Of a DNA stretch of 64,000 nt, positions 63,274-64,000 are shown one piece after another. Source of the DNA: Tenacibaculum tangerinum. Lineage in GTDB: Bacteria; Bacteroidota; Bacteroidia; Flavobacteriales; Flavobacteriaceae. Made by a program: the position numbers and the translations under genes. Where the stretch lies: NCBI RefSeq assembly GCF_029853675.1, contig NZ_CP122539.1, positions 2,747,001 through 2,811,000 of the forward strand, given 5' to 3'. The notes below the pieces were generated by a model. That model did no database searches. It was given only the letters and a program-made list of their open reading frames with translations, and was not told the origin of the DNA. How positions within the stretch are numbered: position 1 is the stretch's first letter; the number at the start of each line of letters is the position of its first letter.

Positions 63274-64000
63274 ATGAAAAGAATTTTTCTTACCATGGCT
63301 ATTGCCGCTGGAATTCTAGTAGGCTGCCAAACAAATGAACAAAACCCGAATTTAGAACCTGAACCAGATGCAACTGTTCTTCAAAAAGCAGAAAAGCAGT
63401 GTTTTGCCGATGATGTTTTACAAGCAAACATGGCAAATGATCCTACTTTAAAAAGTAAGATGGAGAGTATTGAAAACTTTACAGCAAACTACATTCAAAA
63501 AGTTAAAAACGGGGAAGTAGCTTCTAAATTAGTAAACGGGAAAATACAAATTCCTGTAGTTTTTCATGTAATTTATAGAAGATCTGATGAAAACTTACCA
63601 TTATCTGTGTTACAAGGTCAAATTGATGCAATGAATGAAGACTTTAATATGCAAAATCCGAATAGAGGATCTATGCCAGCTGAGTTTGCAGGAGTTGAGG
63701 CTAATGTTAATATCGATTTTGTTATTGAAGATGTAATCAGAGTAAGAAACAAAAAGAAAAGAAGCTGGAGTCCAGACGATTCAATGAAGTTTTCTTCTAG
63801 AGGAGGTAGTAACGTAGTAAATCCGCAAGAATTTTTAAATATTTGGATTGTAAATGTTATACCATATAGAGGAGGTCAAATTTTAGGATATGCACAATTT
63901 CCAGGAGGTAACTGGTCTACTGATGGTGTAGTTTTAGCTCACAGTTTTGTTGGTCGTAACCAAAGAACTGCGACTCACGAAGTAGGTCACTGGTTAAACT
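63274..64000 (+). CDS. M43-type zinc metalloprotease lipoprotein, copy 2, cut by window end
   Basis: The visible 242 residues differ from copy 1 at about 26 positions (hand count), with the same lipobox (VGC), the same propeptide, and the zinc motif HEVGHWLN at the very end of the window. Changes are spread evenly and include loop residues (QAS to RSD, DD to NQ), suggesting the copies have diverged under selection for function. The C-terminus, including the Met-turn, lies outside the window. Tandem duplication is clear from the shared leader. Confidence 0.9.
   Translation, partial: MKRIFLTMAIAAGILVGCQTNEQNPNLEPEPDATVLQKAEKQCFADDVLQANMANDPTLKSKMESIENFTANYIQKVKNGEVASKLVNGKIQIPVVFHVIYRRSDENLPLSVLQGQIDAMNEDFNMQNPNRGSMPAEFAGVEANVNIDFVIEDVIRVRNKKKRSWSPDDSMKFSSRGGSNVVNPQEFLNIWIVNVIPYRGGQILGYAQFPGGNWSTDGVVLAHSFVGRNQRTATHEVGHWLN

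Noticed and set aside
1..64000. CRISPR arrays, tRNA, rRNA, phage or intact insertion sequences
   Set aside because: No regularly spaced repeats, tRNA arms, rRNA-like sequence or transposase were seen in the intergenic DNA.

Overview
The window looks like a chromosomal segment of a marine-type member of the Bacteroidota, family Flavobacteriaceae. The evidence is: AT-rich DNA, many promoters of the Bacteroidota form (TTTG about 20 nt before TAnnTTTG), lipoproteins with short signal peptides ending in SC, S46 dipeptidyl peptidase, DUF4271, DUF4296, DUF2911 and DUF5689 proteins, a TonB-dependent receptor with a carboxypeptidase-like domain, and the flavobacterial neighbour pairs hemD-DUF4271, pyrC-DUF4296 and tdk-alr. 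The genus cannot be fixed from sequence alone; Tenacibaculum or Polaribacter relatives are a guess. No rRNA, tRNA, CRISPR array or intact insertion sequence was recognised.

Layout. 1-6879 (minus): one tightly packed run of six genes: FAD oxidoreductase, membrane polyferredoxin, MORN-repeat protein, a GT2 sugar transferase, a cellulose-synthase-like GT2 with a probable -1 frameshift, and a GT-C membrane protein cut by the window edge. 7019-10199 (plus): outer-membrane barrel, GH113-like lipoprotein and an Omp85-like barrel. 10481-20066: housekeeping mix (DPP11 peptidase, sterol desaturase family, hemD, DUF4271, polyprenol-phosphate mannosyltransferase, dihydroorotase, tyrS). 20562-27520 (plus): a nitrous oxide reductase cluster (fasciclin lipoprotein, cytochrome c, nosZ, membrane protein, nosL, nosD, nosF, nosY), predicted to reduce N2O to N2. 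27664-37297: DUF2911, methyltransferase-like, thaumatin-like, leuS, acetyltransferase-like and acyl-CoA thioesterase genes.

37354-48096 reads as a phosphorus-acquisition island: Pit phosphate transporter with a PhoU-like tail, phosphate-selective porin, metallophosphoesterase, DUF5689/lamin-tail lipoprotein, TonB receptor and a secreted endonuclease/exonuclease/phosphatase. Three copies of a GTTAA-TTAGTGTTA-like motif lie in its intergenic parts and could be a Pho-type operator. 48127-56353 holds a small putative metal-regulated gene, recJ, osmC, an AhpD-like gene, mscL, alr, tdk, a glycosyltransferase and a universal stress protein. 56510-61199 is the rimP-nusA-infB operon with a consensus promoter and a leader hairpin. 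61579-64000 holds two tandem copies of an M43 metalloprotease lipoprotein, duplicated with their promoters and long leaders; the second is cut by the window end.

The least expected signals are: (i) two distant small genes (20158-20355 and 48127-48471) with the same palindrome in the same position next to the -7 element, suggesting an unrecognised small regulon; (ii) REP-like repeats built on TGAGCGTAGTCGAA, two of them inside reading frames, including a perfect palindrome inside leuS; (iii) the phosphorus island with a shared motif; and (iv) two genes (1249-2738 and about 35235-36428) whose frames are broken or startless at A-tracts.
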